Assembly (NCBI GenBank): GCA_016937725.1
Contig: JAFGVZ010000052.1
Location: forward strand, 1-9,691
Direction: 5' to 3'
From: Paracoccaceae bacterium
GTDB taxonomy: Bacteria; Pseudomonadota; Alphaproteobacteria; Rhodobacterales; Rhodobacteraceae
Length of the DNA: 9,691 nucleotides
This document shows positions 7,890 to 9,691 of this stretch, piece by piece (position 1 is the first letter of the stretch; each line of letters begins with the position of its first letter). Under the pieces are notes generated by a model, which worked only from the letters and a program-made list of their open reading frames with translations, ran no database searches and was not told the origin of the DNA. The position numbers and the translations under genes were made by a program.

Positions 7890-8650
7890 TGGGCAGGCTA
7901 TGGGCATTTCTGGTTCTGCTGCTCTGCGCTGCGCCCGCGCAGGCGCAAGAAGAGGTTGTTGCCGGCCTGAGCCAGAACAGCGTGGCGCTGACGGTCAATT
8001 TCGTTGGCTCTGACATTCTGATCTTTGGCGCAGTGCGCCGCGATGGTGCCATTCCGGATGGCCCGCTGGACGTGATCGTGACGGTTGAAGGCCCGCCGCA
8101 AGAAGCGACCATCTGGCGCAAGGCCCGCCGCGCGGGCATCTGGGTCAATGCAGAATCTCACGAAGTGCGCGCCGCGCCCAGTTTCTATGCCGTGGCCAGC
8201 ACCGCCCCTTTGACCGACATCCTGTCGCCAGAGGCGGATCTGGATTACCGCATCTCGACCCGGCTGGCGATATTCGAGGCCCGCGCCAGCGGCGATGTGG
8301 CCGACCCCGCTGCCTTCAGCGAAGCGCTGATCCGCATTCGCAAGGCCGAAGGGCTGTATCAGGAAGGGCAAACCCCTGTCGCGCTGGAGCGTGATACGTT
8401 GTTTACCACACGCATCACGCTGCCCAAGAACATTGTCGAAGGCAGCTATGCCGCGCGCATTTTTCTGATGCGCGACGGCGCGGTCGTGGATGAGTTCGAG
8501 ACCTTTATAGAGGTGCGCAAAGCGGTGCTGGAACGCTGGCTCTATTCTCTCGCCTATGATCAACCCGCGCTTTACGGTTTGTTGGCGTTGGTTCTGGCCG
8601 CCGTGTTCGGTTGGGGTGCGTCGGCTGTATTCCGGTTCATGCGAAGCTGA
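7889..8650 (+). CDS. TIGR02186 / Alph_Pro_TM family membrane-anchored periplasmic protein
   Basis: Protein of unknown function (253 aa). A signal sequence covers about 1-19 (MGRLWAFLVLLLCAAPAQA), with likely cleavage before QEE. A periplasmic domain of roughly 200 residues follows, and one membrane helix near the C-terminus (about 227-247) leaves a tiny basic tail, FRFMRS. The stretch VNFVGSDILIFGAVRRDGAI (about 36-55), the RKARRAGIWVN segment (77-87) and SFYAVAST (98-105) fit my memory of the alphaproteobacterial family; that match is from recall, not a search. The start codon overlaps the TauE/SafE stop (TGATG), and the two are commonly adjacent in this class. That suggests a periplasmic partner of the exporter, which is inference. 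It ends 11 bases from the convergent gene on the other strand. Confidence 0.82.
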   Translation: MGRLWAFLVLLLCAAPAQAQEEVVAGLSQNSVALTVNFVGSDILIFGAVRRDGAIPDGPLDVIVTVEGPPQEATIWRKARRAGIWVNAESHEVRAAPSFYAVASTAPLTDILSPEADLDYRISTRLAIFEARASGDVADPAAFSEALIRIRKAEGLYQEGQTPVALERDTLFTTRITLPKNIVEGSYAARIFLMRDGAVVDEFETFIEVRKAVLERWLYSLAYDQPALYGLLALVLAAVFGWGASAVFRFMRS

Positions 8651-8661
8651 TCTTGCGCCGT

Positions 8662-9132
8662 TCATCCTCCGAAAAGACCGCCGAACGTGTCGTTGAAGAC
8701 ATCGCGCATGGCATAGACAACAGACGCGATCATTAGCGCACCGACAATCATCATGATGGTCCAAGCAAATAGTTGAAACCCGATGGCCAGCCCACCAAGC
8801 GCGATACCCGACAGGGCCGCGCGTTTTGCTTCGTGTCGCACGAAAGAGAGGCAGCCAAAAATCACGGCCAGACCTGCCAGAATGCCCGTCGCCACGTTCA
8901 GGTAATCATCCAGGTCGTGCGATACGGGCAGCGGCGGACGCGCTTCTTGCCCGGCTGCGGCGCGGGCGGCGGATTTAGCAATTTCTGCGGCCATTTCCCC
9001 CAGAGAGAGGCCGACAGGCTGTTGCGGCGCAAAAGGCCCAGCCCAGAAAATTGCGATCACCAAAATCAGGGCTGCGGCCCCGGACCCGAAAGCGGCCCAT
9101 CCAAAGGGTTGCGCGGTAGGTATGTCTGACAT
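8662..9132 (-). CDS. Small multi-spanning inner-membrane protein of unknown function
   Basis: Not recognised as a named family. The 156-residue product has a membrane helix at about 11-31 (FGSGAAALILVIAIFWAG), a polar loop of about 45 residues, a second helix at about 78-98 (LNVATGILAGLAVIFGCLSFV) and a long hydrophobic stretch at 105-141 that fits two more helices, so three or four in total. The loop contains an alanine-rich amphipathic segment (EMAAEIAKSAARAAA, 46-60) followed by a proline-rich turn. The C-terminus, DTFGGLFGG, is glycine-rich. AGGGGA lies about 6 bases ahead of the ATG at 9132 and supports the start. Coding potential is good because the hydrophobic pattern only makes sense in this frame. 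It is convergent with the TIGR02186 gene, 11 bases away, and its promoter should lie in 9133-9253, where no clear -35/-10 pair was found. Confidence 0.75.
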   Translation of the reverse strand: MSDIPTAQPFGWAAFGSGAAALILVIAIFWAGPFAPQQPVGLSLGEMAAEIAKSAARAAAGQEARPPLPVSHDLDDYLNVATGILAGLAVIFGCLSFVRHEAKRAALSGIALGGLAIGFQLFAWTIMMIVGALMIASVVYAMRDVFNDTFGGLFGG

Positions 9133-9253
9133 GCTATGTCCCCTAGCTTAAATAACTTTCGTCAAAGCATAGAGGGCAATTATGGCCACGATTTGGCAGC
9201 ATGGGCCTGCGCAGATTGCCAGTATGAATATCGACTGATGTTACCTTTGTCCG

Positions 9254-9326
9254 CGCCCCGGCCTCCGAGCCGGGGCCTTGCGGCAAGCTGGGCCAACCCA
9301 GAGGCCCCGGCTCGGAGGCCGGGGCG
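9254..9326. repeat. REP/BIME-like element: two inverted copies of a GC-rich palindromic unit
   Basis: Bases 9254-9278 are exactly complementary to 9302-9326 (25 bp, no mismatches). Each arm is itself a hairpin: GCCCCGGC, 6-nt loop, GCCGGGGC at 9255-9276 and again, inverted, at 9304-9325, with loops CTCCGA and TCGGAG. The central part folds too: TTG/CAA (9278-9286) and CTGGG/CCCAG with loop CCAA (9288-9301). As RNA it can form one long stem capped by two small hairpins, or a row of separate hairpins. It lies 15 bases after the flavin reductase stop on the minus strand. There is no T-run, so a classical intrinsic terminator is unlikely; 3'-end protection or a dispersed chromosomal repeat is more likely. 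Confidence 0.85.
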
Positions 9327-9340
9327 GGACGCACTCAGGG

Positions 9341-9691
9341 TCAGCCAATAGATCCGTAAGCGCCGCCGAAAAAGCTTAGGCCCGCGCCGGTGCGCGCGCC
9401 CACGCGCAGCACCTTGCCCACCACGATCGCGTGATCGCCACCGGGATAGACCGCGTGGCGCGCACATTCAAAGCGCGCAAGGCAGCCGGGTAGAAGCGGT
9501 GTGTCGCCCAAGCCGGTTTCTATCCCCGGCAAGCTGAAATCGAAGCCATCACGGGCGAAATGGCGTGCAAGCTGTAATTGGTCATCAGCCATGATGTGGA
9601 TGGCGAAATGCTGCGCTTGTTCGAACATTTCGAACCGGCGCGAAAACCGTCCGGGTGCCCACATCACAAGTGCCGGCTCCAGCGACAAGGC
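9341..9691 (-). CDS. Flavin reductase-like domain protein, C-terminal 116 residues (5' end outside window)
   Basis: FMN-binding flavin reductase-like domain (HpaC/DIM6-NTAB type), normally reducing free flavin with NAD(P)H for a partner monooxygenase or acting as an oxidoreductase itself. The visible part opens ALSLEPALVMWAPGRFSRRF, which matches the region after the family's N-terminal TxV(T/N)G motif. It continues with HFAIHIMADDQLQLARHFA (about 28-46), TPLLPGCLARFECARHAVY (64-82), GDHAIVVGKVL (85-95), holding the conserved Gly-Asp-His, and the terminal FFGGAYGSIG typical of these proteins. The frame is open to the window edge, so the true start lies beyond it; the TTG at 9688 is not a credible start because family sequence continues upstream. 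No partner oxygenase is visible, so the physiological role stays open. Confidence 0.85.
   Translation of the reverse strand, partial: ALSLEPALVMWAPGRFSRRFEMFEQAQHFAIHIMADDQLQLARHFARDGFDFSLPGIETGLGDTPLLPGCLARFECARHAVYPGGDHAIVVGKVLRVGARTGAGLSFFGGAYGSIG

Noticed and set aside
9136..9351. 71-codon plus-strand open frame across the inverted repeat
   Set aside because: Its C-terminal half is just the translated palindrome, there is no ribosome binding site, and no recognisable protein features are present.

Overview
The window reads as chromosomal DNA of a GC-rich alphaproteobacterium, most likely of the Rhodobacterales. The evidence is the high GC, the codon use, an Nfu-tsaB-rimI cluster, an alphaproteobacterial-type BMP/nucleoside ABC cassette without a lipoprotein anchor, and a TauE/SafE gene paired with a TIGR02186 (Alph_Pro_TM) gene. 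I see no phage, insertion sequence, CRISPR array, tRNA or rRNA. Genes cover nearly all of it, and no gene-free stretch exceeds about 210 bases.

Layout. (1) 1-456, minus strand: 5' part of a PLP-dependent threonine aldolase, cut by the window edge. (2) 457-575: divergent intergenic region with a near-perfect 24-bp palindrome that carries a TTGACA box on each strand. (3) 576-2153, plus strand: overlapping nfu-type Fe-S carrier, tsaB (t6A tRNA modification) and rimI (protein N-acetyltransferase), ending at a candidate terminator. (4) 2154-2309: intergenic region with a good sigma70-type promoter and a leader of about 74 nt. (5) 2310-6944, plus strand: complete four-gene ABC importer of the BMP/PnrA-NupNOPQ type (periplasmic binding protein, double ATPase, two permeases), predicted to import nucleosides or related purine compounds. 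(6) 6969-8650, plus strand: TauE/SafE-family exporter overlapped by a TIGR02186 membrane-anchored periplasmic protein of unknown function. These probably sit on the same transcript as the importer. (7) 8662-9132, minus strand: small multi-spanning membrane protein of unknown function, convergent with the preceding gene. (8) 9254-9326: a striking REP/BIME-like double palindrome. (9) 9341-9691, minus strand: C-terminal part of a flavin reductase-like protein, cut by the window edge.

Most of the content is ordinary housekeeping and transport. The parts most worth a second look are the TauE-TIGR02186 pair, whose partner protein has no known role and which is attached here to a purine-type importer; the palindrome between the divergent genes; and the nested inverted repeat near the right end. 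Nothing here is clearly a new defence or mobile system.
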